A stretch of 64,000 bases of DNA, taken from positions 8,836,598 through 8,900,597 of the forward strand of contig CAIIXF020000001.1 in the NCBI GenBank assembly GCA_903813345.2, read 5' to 3'. A model generated the notes under the pieces. The model saw only the letters and a list, made by a program, of their open reading frames with translations, was not told the DNA's origin and ran no database searches. A program made the position numbers and the translations under genes. Positions 1-14,341 of this stretch are shown in pieces (position 1 is the first letter of the stretch; each line of letters starts with the position of its first letter). The stretch is from Owenia fusiformis (Eukaryota; Annelida; Polychaeta; Sabellida; Oweniidae).

Positions 1-263
1 AATGGTACATGATGAATTCATTTTTTCATGATCTTAATCAGAATTTCTGTACATTTTAATTAATTATGCAGATGAGTTTACATTGTGATAGATAGTAAAG
101 TGAATCTGGTATAGTGTGGACAACCAAGCACACGTACCATCCTGAGTCAGCACTCACTAACTAGGATCAACCTCAACACAACCCAATTAACGTGACAAAA
201 TTATCACATGGAAAGTCATTGCAACTGGTTATAACAAGGCACATGATGTGAACGAGATCACAC

Positions 264-690
264 CATCGAAAAACCTTCAAAATGCCTGGCAGAAAACAAA
301 ATGGCTGCCCAAAAGTTAGTCAGCTCTAGAACTTGATATCCTCTATCATTTGTGCAAATTTGGAGTAAATCCGATGAGCACTTTTCCTGAAATGGCGATG
401 ACGAGATTTGTTGAAAAAACTTCAAGATGGCCACCAGAAAACAAGATAGCCAGCCAAAAGTTAATCAGCTCTAGAACCTATGTTCTTCATCATATGTGCA
501 AATTTGGAGAAAATTGATGAGCGGTCTTCCTGAAATCTCAATGACAAAATTTATCAAAAAAGATGGCCACCCAATAGCTAATCAGCTCTAGAACTAGATA
601 TTCAAATTGGATGTGCAAATTTGGAGAAAATTCGATGAGCGCAGTTTTCCTGAAATCGGATTTTTTCGAAAACATTCAAAATGGCTTTTA
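264..690. repeat. Three-copy tandem repeat, about 142-bp unit
   Basis: Three diverged copies of one unit follow each other. Each carries a 'CAGCTCTAGAAC' block, then 'TGTGCAAATTTGGAG', then 'GATGAGC' and 'TTCCTGAAAT'. The anchors recur at about 322, 468 and 581 for the first block. Units differ by substitutions and short gaps. No coding potential is visible. Confidence 0.8.
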
Positions 691-2010
691 GTTGACAGAG
701 TTTAGTTTACTAGCCCTTGGGCTCAAGACTCAGGATGGTAACTGCTGATAACATACAACCTTTCTCAGTATTTGTATGACTGGCATTCCCCAAATATAAA
801 CATCGACTTCCTGTAAACATGATAAAATTGGTCCCAGTCTAGATGCAGTACTTGATTTTATATAAACAAAATACAAAAACACTTCTTGGTTTTTTTAAAT
901 GATCCTTTACCCAATATCCCTTAAAACATACAATATACCATCATGAAATACCATGGCCCTCTCTTCTTGCATCAAAGAATGGTATGGAATTTGGTATAGG
1001 CCACTTTCGATTTCGAATTGGTGGAATTGATGGACGCATCAAAGTCTTTGTAACAAACACGTGTTTTAAACGTCACAAAATTCTCAACGAATTGCATAGC
1101 AACAGTGTAATAAACAATTTCTGATCACAAAAGTTAATTTCCTTGTAAAATCCTAATTATTCACTTATTTCTAACAGTTCCTATGAATTATCTTATATTT
1201 TTCAAATAAATGAATTCTTATAACATTAGAAATAAACATCTTATAAAATATGGTAAATTTACTAATCCGTAGAAAACGGTAAGAAATTAATTTTTTAAAG
1301 TATGTCAACTTTTTTACAAGAGTTAACTTTCCGGGAACTTCAACATCGTATGGGAAGCCCCACACCCTTGATCAGTGGGATTGGCATGGAAAATCAGAGC
1401 AACTAAACACAGACAGGTTTTTAGATGTGATATGTACCAGAATGACAATATACTGTAAAACTTTATATCTGAACACCTCTATAATCTGATCATCTCTTTA
1501 TTATGAACCTTTTTTGAATCTAATTTAGATTACAATTGTTACAAAATGTGAAATGTGAACATAATCAGATGTTGGCACCACTTTGCTCAAATATCTTAAA
1601 AAATTTAAAGTTGAATAGATTAACATAACAGTTTTTCTGAAGTTTTGATGACAAGATTTAGCAGAGCCTGAGGTACAAAAGTAGAGGTTACAAATGTTAA
1701 TTGCAAAAGACAACAATACAACACATTTTCCAAGTATGATAAAAAGAGAACTTCAATCTTATTCCTTAAAAGAAATGATTCATAATATACATCTGAAGAC
1801 CATTCTTGCTATATGAGTACATAGTCACAATTATTACAAAGATGATTACATTTAATACATCATGTCATAAATCTTCAATTGTCGAATGCGCATGTTCTGG
1901 AAAATATATTTGCGAAATTCGGAAATCGCGAAGAAATGGCTACTGTATTAATAGTAATAAAAATTCCTGGGATCTATCATGCTCTTTTAGCTAAAATTCC
2001 ATGGATAATA
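691..2010. other. AT-rich intergenic DNA, nothing recognised
   Basis: Only short open frames with no family resemblance occur here on either strand. I see no splice-bounded exon, RNA gene or clear repeat. Confidence 0.6.
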
Positions 2011-2017
2011 CTGTATG

Positions 2018-2345
2018 ATTAGCAGTCAACAGTATCTCAGTTGTGGTCAAGGGTACAAAAGTATTGGTCAACAGTATATAATTAGTTGTCAACAGTACCT
2101 CAGTAAGCAAAACTTTATCAGAGGCCAACAGTATATTGCAACAGTCAATAGTATACATCAACGTTTACAAAATGTCCGTCTACCATGTTTTTTTCTGTAA
2201 ACATTATGACATCATGAAAATTATTTTTATAAGTAGCGGTCAACAATACCTAGTAGCGGTCAATAGTACACAATGTTGAACGCTTATCAACCAATCAGAA
2301 TCGATTATTTCAGTTGAGGTACTAACAATCAATATTGTTGACTAC
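2018..2345. repeat. Irregular minisatellite with a GTCAACAGTA core
   Basis: The core 'GTCAACAGTA' and variants (GTCAATAGTA, GCCAACAGTA, GTCAACAATA) recur more than ten times at irregular spacing. Short open frames across it are repeat-driven, not genes. Confidence 0.75.
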
Positions 2346-4218
2346 GATCCAACAAAATCAAATATCAAAACTGAGATATTAACTACAAAATCAATGTTCA
2401 ATCACATAGGGTAACTTTACATGTTCCATGAACAAACTGTTTTAAACTTACACTTTCATGTAACTCCTCCAGTACATCAACAGCTCAGTTGAACAGTAAG
2501 AAACACTACATGTATGTCCGGTTTAAAATCCTCCTTTTCTTTACTACTACTTTATCTGAGTTTTATATCCTGTTCCTGCCTCGTTCTGTGTTCTTTATTA
2601 GCCTAAGGATGGCTAAAGCCTGGATGTTTCTACACATGTGTGTGTGTAACGTCTATGTACTTCTACCAGAACCAACCAGAGCTGCAGTTGGCATCAGTTT
2701 TCATCACTTCAACCCTCACAAAGATTCTGAATATCAAGTTTAACTTCAGAATCATTACTCTCATTTATAGAAACAGAATTAGTCATTCATGATAGTTATC
2801 AAGATCTGTTCAAATCTTTTAAAAATTTCTATTCTACTGGACTGGAAAAATGAACAGAGTTGTATTTCAGGAAAAATGAATGCTTCCTGAAATATGCTTC
2901 AAGGTTATCCTGTTCCTAATAGAACTGCTTCACCAGGTTTATCTCTCAACACCAAAGCTTGACCATCTTGAATTACCTTGCTGTATAGCATACCTGCCAA
3001 CCAAAGACCGAAAGTTTTTGTAAAATGAGGTAGTTTTACGGTAGATTTTGAAAAAATCTGACAAAACTAAATCAGATCTATTTTTCAAAATCTGATATCA
3101 ATAATCAGCTAAAATCATAGATAATAGATATCCTCTCTTTCTCTCTACATTTTTGATTTTAATCAAGAATATCATTCACTTGACTATATCCCTCTTATAG
3201 AAAAGAATATTGTATCTATGCTATCAAACAGTAACACGTTGCTTCTAGATTATAATTTGAGTTCAAATTTCCTATTAAAAAAAGTCTTGCCACCTGATGC
3301 AAATCAAAGTGATCTCTTTTTTGAATGTACCTTTTAACAATCATTATATCTAATAAAATCTAAATGACAACTCATTTTAAGAAAATTCGAGTTATCACCT
3401 TGCAACATTGTTAATGCAAACCAACTTAAATTCCTTCATATACTGTAACTGTAATGTAAAATATACAAACATTAAAAATGTCAAAGACTAAAATCCTCTG
3501 TTCACTAAAATTCATATTAGATGATATGGGGTCATGCCAACATACCAATTGGATCATACACATCACATCATTCACAGTTATAAAAAATTACCCTAAAACT
3601 ACTTGTCTCGATCATAAAAAAACTTCCCAGAATCCCCTATTTGGAGCATATTTTGAAAATGGCCATGAAATTGTGACCATTTGGGAGACCAATAAAAATT
3701 GGTAGAATGAAAGAACATTGAACAAGGTTTAATTGTGGTATTTATTTCAACCCATGATGAATGACTTAGTTTTTAACATACATGTACATTTGTTTGGGTT
3801 ACATTTTTGGCTCACCCTGTACTTATATGTTATGTAAATATCAGTTTTCAAAAGATAGCTACAAAGCAGATATCCAGGGCTGCATCTTCTATTTCTGTCA
3901 ATAAACCATTTACTGAAATTAAATACAATTGGCAGCTTTCAAACAAACCAACGGTTTAACATAAAATGCCCTTTTTGTCATGTTTTGTACATGTTCTGAA
4001 TGGACCAATGAGCATTGCAAATCCATCACTGTTTCGGCACATGTGTTCTAAGTAATTGCCATAATCTATCAGAGCTCTACCCTGTGGTCATCATCAGCTA
4101 GTATACTACACTCTGACTAAGCTCAATCATCTTACGGTTTGGTTTTCAGCCAATCAGATGTTACTGCAGAGCCATGCTGATATGTTTACATATACCATGA
4201 TTCATTGTCATTGATTAA
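2346..4218. other. AT-rich intergenic DNA, nothing recognised
   Basis: Open frames such as 2489-2743 and 3478-3705 lack family motifs and credible context. No exon or RNA gene is supported. Confidence 0.55.
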
Positions 4219-4220
4219 TA

Positions 4221-7200
4221 GCGCAGTCAGATGTCCCTTTGGTAGTTCGACTTTTTCAGGAAAGCAACAAACTTGGCACAGTTGTAGAAACATATGATCT
4301 GAATGAAAAATGATTTCGGGGCAATTGATTCGGGGTGGTCTTCATGGATTTTAAGCCTCTGACCCCCACCCCTATCAGGCGGGGAGGGGGTACATTATAA
4401 TAAAATAAATAAAAATAGTTGTAAAGTATATTTCTTTAAATGACATCATTTGGTCATTGCTTTGACCCTTGAAATTGAGATAAACCTATTTCAGAAGTGG
4501 TGTTTAGGAAGGAAAATACATTTTAACCCAATTATCTAGCGTGAATTCATCTTTCAAAGGGTCAAATATAGGACATCAAGTACTGTATTTCAAGAATATG
4601 ATGTCTGATCATCCTGAAAAAATTCATACTAATAGATATATTGATGTTTATCACTCATATGATATATGGCTTGTGTAGCTCATGTATTTTTTGAGAAATA
4701 AATTATCGAAATTTGGATATTTAAGCCCTTGCGGCCTAGGGGTGACCTTATTTTACCTTAATAATTTTTAAGATACGCAATGTTTGGGCCTCATATGAAT
4801 TCTAAATGTTGCATTAAGTATTGTTTTGTCATATTATTCCTAATTAGATGTAAAAAAATTATTGAAAATAAAAAAAAAATCAAATTTTCATTTTCGGTTC
4901 TAAAGGGCCAGGGGTAACCATATTTTACCCTAATAATTTCCCAGATATGTAATATATGCATCTCAAATTAGCTCAAGATGTTGCATATAGTTCTGTTTTA
5001 TCATACTTCTTCCAATAAGATGTAGAAAATGATCGGATATATCTAAAAAATCAAAATTTCCACTTAAGCTCTTGATGGCCCTGGGGTAACCTTATTTCAC
5101 CTTAATAATTTTCTAAATATGAGACATAGTCACCTCAAATGAGCTTAAGATGGTATATTTAGTCCTGTTTTATCATATCATTCCCAAGGAGTGAAAAAAT
5201 GATTGGAAATTATAAGAAAATTACATTTTCATATTACACCCCTAATCCGCAACATCTTCTTGCAGCACTGTAAACAGTACTGAACAGTGCAGTCAGAGTA
5301 CTGCACTATATAGCAAGGTACAATGCTATTCTAACACCATCTGTTTTGGACAGCGAAGTACAGTACTGTTTTTACAGCTCAGTACTGTTTTAGAAAACAG
5401 CTGTGTACAGTACTGTTTTTACAGCACTGTTTATGAAACCATGCTGTTTGATGCAGTTTGAGATTGGTAGTGTAGTTTATGATAGGTCAGGAATGACCTA
5501 ATTTTACCTTAAAAATTTAAACAAAGATATATCATATTGTCTACTCAAATGAGCTCAAAATAGTGAATATAGTCTAGTTTTGTCATATTATTCCTACTGA
5601 GATATACAATAATGATTAACAGTTATAAAAAAAAAGAACCTCAACAGCCATTTATTCCTTTCTAGTACCAATGGCAATACTATCTAGTTTTATAGAACAT
5701 TTTCTTAGATATGAAAATGTTTGATAAGTCCAGTTCATACTAGCACGAGTAGTAGCATTGTTAAGATTCTGTATATTATCATTTGAGTATAAATCCAAAT
5801 CTATAAAACCTAATCAAAGGAGTCACAATTTATGGATTCTGACAGTCTCTCCTACAGCTACATAGCTCAGAGCAAATCAGATCTGCTTTCAAACATTTGC
5901 ATCTGTTCTCTTGACACAGGTATACCTACATTTTATGTTGTGGCCTCAGTATCAGCAGTGGGAGTAGGCCAGCCACATTCATGTGGTGATAGAAACTGTG
6001 GCTAAGAATGCATCAGAATGAATAAGGACTCTAGTCTTCTAATTTTAGGGTATCAAAAAAGATTTAAAGCTTTAGAACACTTGCGTAACCTCTGGGTACA
6101 CCTGCTATTCCTGCAAATCAGTTGTCTAAGAGTAGTAGCAGAATGCATCTAGAGATTGTATGAAAAATGGTAAGGGCTAAACTTCGTTCATGGCCAAGTG
6201 GCCTTGAAATATCTAAGACAGGTCGTACATTCTGGAGGAATTTCCCCTTACCATAGGCCATATGCAATCCAAATTGACATTTTCAGCACAAGTTACTGCC
6301 AGTTTAAACCACACCAAAATCAACTGTATTGACTATGATTCTTATTAGGTCATGACAGAAGCAGTCTTTGGCACGCTTCTTCATACGAGCGAATGGTGAT
6401 GGCAGATACTTCACTATCGGGCTAAGATATTGCATTACCTCATTGTGAGGTCACAATCTTCTTGCCATCTTCCTCCAGGGTTTCAGTTTTGATGCCTGGA
6501 AGGAAAACAGCTCCCTCTTGTTCCAACTATCTTAGGAAATCTTGCCAATTCCACAGAAGAAAATTAGTAGGATATACTTTCCTCACTGTTCCAGTTTTGT
6601 GCTGTTTGTATCTATGCTCATTAACATCAAAGTTGAATGACTAAGCTACATAGTAGATGCCAAAATAATAGACAGGGCATGAATAGTTAAACATGCTAAC
6701 AGTGATATAAAAAGAAAATTGGGTGATTATGCAAATATGATATTACCCACGTAAAAGTCTGCAAATAGTTCATTGCCTTGATGTCAGCTGGAATGTTTAC
6801 CAGGACACTAGCTTAAAGGGGCAACAAGGTCTGTAGAAGATTCAATTTTTTTACTTTTTCTGAGCTATCAGGGTAATATTTGGCTAAACATCTTCTTTGA
6901 CATACCTATTTTCTTAAAATGTATGGATAAACTATCAATTTTAGCATTAAGAAGTGTAAATTTAGTTCAAAGCTTCTATAAAGGGAGGCCCACTTATAGA
7001 TTTTTAAGATCCAAAACATTTCCAGAGGAATCAGCTGAAATAATGTTCATCCAGGGGGTTTCTTTGGAAAAAAATAAACATATATGTTAGTCTTGATGAA
7101 ATATCCAAACTTGAATATATTTTGACACTGGTCCATGATCGTTGAATCGTTTGCACTAATTGTTGCACCTTTAAAACAGCACTAGAGAGACTTGTGGAAC

Positions 7201-9247
7201 TGGAACAAGGATAGTTTAAGGAGGAAACTGAAACCCTTGAAATGGATGGAAAGAAGATAGTGACCACATAAATTAAGGAGGCAATGCAATGTTTTAGCCC
7301 AACAGTGAGGTTCTGCCCTTGCTCTTAAGAAGAAGCAGATTCAAGGATATTTCTCAATATTTTCAGTAAGACTGCTTCAACCATGGCCTTCAAGAGAAAG
7401 AATAATACTCCTTACATTTAATTCTGATGTGGTTATCCTGGCATATATGTGATGTTAAAAACTGAAAAAGTCAATTTGGATAGCATATGGTAAGGGAGAA
7501 ATCCTATCAATATCTACCTGCCCATGGCCAAAGTTTAACCCTCCCCATTTTTCATACAATCATTGGATGTGATGTTACATCTGTATTGTACTGCTATTGG
7601 TAGTGCTAAAATGGAATAAATGGATTGAGATTTAAATGTGTCACTGAGTTTTCTAATTGTTGTTAATCATTATCTCAATAGGAATTAAGTGAAAAACAGA
7701 CTATTTTCCCCATTTTGAGATCATTTTATCTTGACAATTAATAACATTTGGCATTCTTGTACCCAATCATTGACTGTCATTATTCACTGACAGAATCCTT
7801 GACAGAAGCAGCTCACCTTAACCCCCCCCCCCCCCATCAGGCTAAGGTGACTGGACTTACTACCCTTTGCATTCATTCGACTTTCCTTCTCAAAAGAGAG
7901 CTTCGTCTTCACTATATCAGTTTTCAATAAATCTCTGAACTCACTGCGCTAATCAGAGTTTGTTGTCGAAATAAGGACGGCTTTCTATATGGTCATTTTC
8001 TCTGATGAAATCGCATCATTAATGTACACACATTTAGCACTTGTTCCTCAAGCTCGCTGATTGGTTGAGAATAGGTCAGCATGGTTTATTGCAGCTTGGG
8101 TCATAAATGCTTTAAGACCCAAGCTGCCAATGGCATTGGTCATGGGGACGGGGCTGCTAAACTCACTCCATCCTTTGCTTCTATATTATGGTAATATATG
8201 ATAAAATCACCTCTGACCTGTCAAAAGCTAAAGATGTCATTTTTCAAATTTCCATTATTTTTTACATCTCCTAAGGAATAATATGACAAAACAAGAGTAT
8301 ATGACACAATTTTAAGCTCATTTGAGATGCATACGTCTCATAATTAAGAAAAGTCCAAGATTAAATAAGCCCCCCCCCCACAATCATAAGCTAAAATGAA
8401 AATTTCTAATTTTAAGAAATGTCCAATCATTTTCTATATCTTATTGGAGGTATTATGATTAAACAGAACTATATGCACCATCTTGAGCTAATTTGAGATA
8501 CATATATTACAAACCTTGAAAGTTATCAAGGTAAAATATGGTTACCCCTGGCCCTTCAGAAGTGATAATGAAATTTTTTTTTTTTTGAAAAGTTCCAATC
8601 ATTTTTCAATCCAATTAGGAATAATATGACAAAACAAGACTCAATGCACCATTTTGAGCTCATATGAGACCCATACATTGCATATCTTAAAAATTATTAA
8701 GGTAGAATAAGGTTACCCCTAGGCCGCAAGGGCTTAAAAATTCAATTTTCGATAATTTTTATCTCAAAAAATACATGAGCTACCCAAGCCATATTCTATA
8801 TTTGTGATGAACACCTATACCCCTATTAGTATGATTTTTTCCAAGATGATCAGACATCACATTCTTGAAATACAGTACTTGATGTCCCATATTTGACCCT
8901 TTAAAATATGAATTCACGCTAGATAATTGGGTCAAAATGTATTTTCCTCACTAAACACCACTTCTACAATCGGTTTGTCTCAATTTCAAGGCTCAGAGCA
9001 ATTACCAAATGAAGTCATTTAAAAAAATTTACTTCAAAACCATTTTTATTTATTTTTTATAATGTACCCCCTCCCCGCCTGATAGGGGTTGGGGTCAGAG
9101 ACTAAAAAATCCATGAAGACCACTCCGGATCACTTGCCCCGAAATCATTTTCCACTCAGATCAAGTGTTTCTACAACTGTGCCAAGTTTGTTGCTTTCCT
9201 GAAAAAGTCGAACTATAAAGGGCTCATTTCTGGACATCTGACTGCGC
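4221..9247. mobile_element. Large foldback element with about 1-kb inverted arms and TA flanks
   Basis: The left end reads GCGCAGTCAGATGTCC from 4221 and its exact complement ends at 9247; both ends abut TA (4219-4220, 9248-9249). The inverted match runs inward through 4221-5640 and 8210-9247. Each arm carries several tandem units of roughly 175 bp, recognisable by 'GGGGTAACC.TATTTTACC' followed by 'TGTTTTATCATAT'. Further inverted matches (about 5645-5690 with 7575-7625, and 6160-6295 with 7465-7565) show the palindrome reached almost to the centre and was later broken by insertions. No transposase is readable. TA flanks fit Tc1/mariner-type mobilisation, but the family is not assigned. Confidence 0.75.
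5255..5450. repeat. CAGTACTGTTTT minisatellite inside the foldback left arm
   Basis: Partly palindromic repeats of 'ACAGTACTGTTTTTACAG' occur here. The matching stretch is missing from the right arm, so this is a later expansion or insertion. Confidence 0.6.
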
Positions 9248-11880
9248 TATAAGGATTACAGGATCTGATTGGTTCACTAAGTCTAGAGGTTCATCTGCAA
9301 TGTAAAGAGGGTGAGGAGTCTACCATTCTTACAAAGGGTCTCAGACCCAAAGAACATTTAATCAAGATCGGTGCCTAACAAGATAATTAAGAGTCTCTGA
9401 TTCAATTAGGCAAAGGAAAGCACAAGAAAGAAGGATAATTGTAATTAATAGATACATTCCTTAGGACTTACAATAAATATTTAGTTTTTTTATGTCACTT
9501 CCGTAAGTTCTGTGGTGACATATTGTTACTGTCTCCAACTTTTTATGAACAGTGTGTTCGGTGGTTGGTGTTTGGCAGCCAGCATCTGTAACAAATGGCA
9601 GGTGATAACATTTTGCTTGTTTATGCCTTGTGTTTTACTTACTGCCATTATTCAATATTGTGACCAAGAACATACTTCACCAAGCACCAGTCAAGAAACC
9701 ATTTAAAAACATTTTTACTCAATTATATATGTTATGTCAGTTACGATTGATTTTTCATTTTTTCTAGAAATTAAATGACATAACGAATTCAGAGAACAAA
9801 TTGTAACATAATCATATTGCATTGTTTTTATATTGGTAAACACAGACAACAGACTGGTACTAGAATCTCATGTTTTATTCTCTTGACAAATCTATGGATG
9901 ATTCTTCACTTGAATCAATATCAACACATAGAGAAACATGATTTTGTGTAAATATAAAGATATCTTGTTTGAACATAATTATAGAATTTTCTATCAGATT
10001 CTGATTATGTTTTATTCATATTCGTTTGAGTGAAACGAATTATAATATAAATTATTTTTCCATATTACTACATATTACTATATTACTAGTGTAGCTTTAA
10101 GCGTTACGAAAGTCCTTGTAATTAAACCAACTTAATAAGAATAAAGTATTTAAAAAGAATTAATGTTTTGTTGTAAAGGAATTTGTTAAAAAATAAGCTT
10201 GCATACTATAACATCAATTTTCAAAATAATATTGATGCATAATATTACAAATTCCTTGCACATTTCACCCAATGGCATCAGGGAATGGCCTGGATGTCAA
10301 TTAACCCTTGATTGGTAATCATATTTCAATAAATATATTTTCTCACAACTTTCAATCAAATTGATTATTGAATCACAGGGGAACCTTTTCATGTTTCTTA
10401 CAATAATAGACGAGGGTGGAATCATGGAAATAAAACCTAATAGAAACATTGTGATATAAAATATGATTACTGAAAGAATATGGTTATTAAATCAACATCC
10501 ATCAAAAAATTGTTCCAACTTATTAAACCAACCCTTTTCCCTTAAAGTGAAACTTAACTGTTAATTTGCAAGTTTTGTGCCAACCAATTGCGAGTATACT
10601 GAATATAAAACTTGGGAATACAAGAAATTCAAGTGATATAATATTACTCCAGAAATGCACATAATATTTCTTTTGTCTATATTTCTTAAGAAATAAGAAA
10701 TGAGCTAAGAAAACATGACATTTTGGGGGTTTTAGTGTATTTAAAATTGATTCTTTTAATTTAACTTTTACTGTCCATGTTCAATTTTCTTACATTATTA
10801 TACATTATATGACCTGAGTGAGTGAAGACACATCATGAGAATTCATCAGCTTGATGTAGTATGGCCAATGGCAACACCAGAAAATGTCTAAGAAGTCTTT
10901 TTATATATCCTAAGTCCCAATCAATTAGTCACACTTACCTCTGACTATTAGAGATAATTATACCCTGTGTGCAGAGTCTAGTTATACACTAGAAAGATGA
11001 TGTCAAGTTGAATGAATACAAAGGGTAGTTTGAATGTGAAATGAAAATAGACGGGTGGGATCAGAGACTTATCAAGACTAAGGTACTGTAAAAGCCCAAA
11101 TTTTCAAGGTACCTTATTTTTCACTATTTTCGCTTAAGAGGGTAGACAGTGTAATTAAAGGCACAGTGAAAATTTGATTTAACATTGAATTCAATTGGAT
11201 ATAATTTATTCAAACAGTGGAATTTAATGCCCATGAAACATTTCAGATTGACAAAATAGTGAAATTTTTAAAAAAGAAGTTTGACACAGTATGATCATAC
11301 TAGAGTATGAGAAAAATATTCAATAAGGCATTAACATGCAAAATATCACCACCTGCCATTTTTTTACAGCTGTTGAACTCTAAACCTTGACCACCAGACA
11401 TCGATTGTCAAACACTATCCACAAAATGTTGGAGACTATAACAATATGTCACCACTTGTGGTGACATAACATTGTAAATCTTATAGCAAATTCTCGAGTC
11501 AGGTGAGAAGTATAATTATTTAAAATTCAGGTCATTCAAATGTGAAGTCTACTCTAAGCCATTATTGGTGCAAGGGTATTTCACTATATTTCATAGCTGC
11601 TGTATAGCAGTGAGCAGTGAGCCCGATCTTGAAGGATGTTTCTTAGCATCCTTATGTCATTTCTTGGACCTCAAAGAAAGCAATTTATCCAAGTACAAAT
11701 AAAATTGACAGAATGTTCCTTACTGATGTGTCTGTTTAGGGATAGGACATCATAATGAAGACCATAATGCACTGAAATGTAGCATTAAATCTCCACAGAA
11801 TGTAATTAAGGCGCTCTAATTCACTTATAGAATATTGGAAGTTGCATTAACCTTCTGATTTATTGAAGTTGATGCTCATT
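9248..11880. other. AT-rich intergenic DNA, nothing recognised
   Basis: No exon-like open frame bounded by splice sites and no RNA gene is seen. Short AT-rich runs dominate. Confidence 0.5.
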
Positions 11881-11899
11881 CTAACTTGAGATCAGGATG

Positions 11900-12235
11900 A
11901 ACAAAGATGTAAACTACATAATCATAGATGTAAATCTGCATAATCTGAGTTAAACTGTATAATCTTAGATGTAAAATTGCAAAATCATAAATGTTAAACT
12001 ACAAAACCTTACATGTTAAGCTACAAAATATAGATTTTAAACTGCAGTCATAGATAGTTTTAAAATGCACAATAATTATATAAAATTCCATAATCTTGGA
12101 TGTGAAATACAGTCATAGATGTTAAACCATACAATTTTTGACATAAAAATGTACAATCTTAATATACAAAGTTAAATTGCATAATCATAAATGTTTAACT
12201 GCACAATCTTATATGTTAAACTGCAAAATTATAAA
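11900..12235. repeat. Minisatellite with a unit of about 24 bp
   Basis: Diverged repeats of 'GTTAAACTGCATAATCATAGAT' occur about a dozen times with point changes and small gaps. No function is suggested. Confidence 0.7.
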
Positions 12236-12354
12236 CGAAGACGTTTCAAATAGATTTCAAAAAAAAAATCAAAGTTAACATCTGATGCCAACAACCTTCA
12301 ATTTTCAGATTTTTTACCAGCAGGAGTGTAAATTATTGGCAATATTTGTTAAAT

Positions 12355-13559
12355 CAAGGGCGTTACAATACCCGGGAATTTATCGGTTCGTCCAGTACTT
12401 GTTTGTGATAGCGCCCTCTGTAGGTCACTGTGCTTATAGCCTACAGTAATACGGGGTAGGATATCGGGAATTCGGTCAGTTTCTATCCGTCGATTTCGCT
12501 ATGAATTGAAGCAAGTGTGACCACTTTATCCACTTAAACAATTTGATAATTGATTAAATCTTTAAACAAAATCGATAAACACGTTATACACTTCCTATCT
12601 CCTTAGAAATTAGCATGTATTTATGGATTGTGTTTTCGAACAAGGCTCGACCCACCCCAATAGGGAAATCCTTATGCTAATTAGAATGACGTCATATTTT
12701 CCTGGGGAATCCTAGATTTCAAAGCCTCAGTCTGTTATTGTGTCAAATGTAAACGCTCTTGGGACGCTCTTTTGCAGACAGAAAATTGACAGATTAGCTT
12801 TTAACTTTCAGCTTTGATGTTAAAATATTCTGTATTTCTACCGGACTTCTTGCTGAATATCATATAATGTTATAACTTGATTTGGACCATTGCTTGATTG
12901 ATCATTCTGAAATTTTGATTGTGATTCATGATTGATTGGCAAGAAAAAAGAATTCCTATTGTTTTCCAGCGAAGTCAAAATGTTACAGCATGAGTTATAA
13001 TGTCGAGTTTGCATCATGTTAAATTCTGCTAGTGATTAGAAGTCCATGCACAAGCATACACATAAGAGACAAACACACCCAGGCTCCAGGCCGTGGATGG
13101 AAATATAAAACTATTTAAGGCACAAACTGGTATTAATAGACCGATATGTAGTGTCTGCCATGTATTGAAGGTAAACCAATCTGTATTATTAATGTTTCTT
13201 CTATCAATACATGGATTGTGCAATAGAAAAGCAATGGCACAATCAAAAATGTGCATATCAATCGTGAATATCTCTCGGTTCAAAGCTTATTTCCAACAGA
13301 ATCGTGTCAAAATATGTGTCTGAGTAACAGTTATACATTATAAGATCGCAAACTCTTACCAATTATCAGCCGAATGGCTCATTTTCAACGAAATGTCCTT
13401 AAGACAACAGCCCTGGGTCGCGCCTGAGACCAAAAACTACTTCAAATAGCCCTCCCCTAAATTATATTGGATAATCACATTTATGCGTGCGCGCGCAGCT
13501 CATCCAATGAACGAAACGCCACTTCCCGCTGAAATCACCGAGTATTGATCTTTCCCTTG
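12355..13559. mobile_element. TIR DNA transposon, non-autonomous, copy 1, with 7-bp TSD
   Basis: The element starts CAAGGGCGTTACAATACCC and ends in the inverted form (...CCCTTG); the shared TIR features are CAAGGG at the tip and CAATACYCGG a few bases in. It is flanked by the 7-bp direct repeat GTTAAAT at 12348-12354 and 13560-13566. A second copy in opposite orientation lies at 47574-49351 with its own different 7-bp duplication. No transposase is readable, so it is a non-autonomous or decayed element. The superfamily is not fixed: hAT usually makes 8-bp and P-like elements 7-8-bp duplications. Confidence 0.85.
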
Positions 13560-13863
13560 GTTAAATAGGATTTATGACAGTAGCCAGTGGCCTCACAAAA
13601 TTATATGTACTTCATGGTGTTCTACAGTATTTTTCTCGTCAACTTTTATGAATATGAGACAAAAATCCCATAACATCCTCATCATAGTAAAATAACAAAT
13701 AGATCCAACAATTGTTAAGAATAGAAATCATGCCCAAAGCAGTGTGTTTCATTTCCTTTGATAAACCTACCTTACAATGGTGTCATTTAAAAAAATAAGA
13801 ATACCCATCCACAAATTAACTGAAAACTCAGATTTTAGCTGTTTGGTAGGTAAATACATTAAG

Positions 13864-14333
13864 TAGTGTTGTCGCGATGTGCCATAATCATACATCGATG
13901 CATCGGCAATTTTCAGTAGTAAACATCGATGCACATCGCGATGTACATCGAGAAAAAGTCCGAGAAAAGTGCACTGAAATACCGAACGATAATGCACTAA
14001 AATACCGAACATAACAAATTAATAAGAGTACGCTGGTACATCCGGGAACTTCTACAAACGGTGAAATGAAAGTAAAGTAAATTTCTTTAGATTAATGGTT
14101 CATTTCGACTAGCTAAAACAGTTTTAAAGCGAAAGAATATCAGAAAACATTGGAAAATGAAATAAGACATGAGAAAGGTAAGCGATTTGCGTCAAAATAG
14201 AATAAGAAAGGGTGATTTTTAGCAAATTTAATTTTTTGAAAAACATCAATGTTTTGTTTCAGACATCGATGCATCGCCAGAATCAGCTTTGGCGATGTAT
14301 ATCGCGATGTTTCGATTAATCGCGACAACACTA
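13864..14333. mobile_element. hAT-like MITE with 8-bp TSD
   Basis: The 470-bp element has ends TAGTGTTGTCGCGAT and ATCGCGACAACACTA, and inner palindromic 'CATCGATGCATCG' blocks. It is flanked by the perfect 8-bp duplication ACATTAAG (13856-13863 and 14334-14341). The duplication length and tip sequence fit hAT. No coding capacity is seen. Confidence 0.85.
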
Positions 14334-14341
14334 ACATTAAG

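Noticed and set aside
2489-2743. 84-codon open frame (MNSKKHYMYVRF...)
   Set aside because: It has no family motif, splice context or supporting neighbour; it fits the chance length for this base composition.
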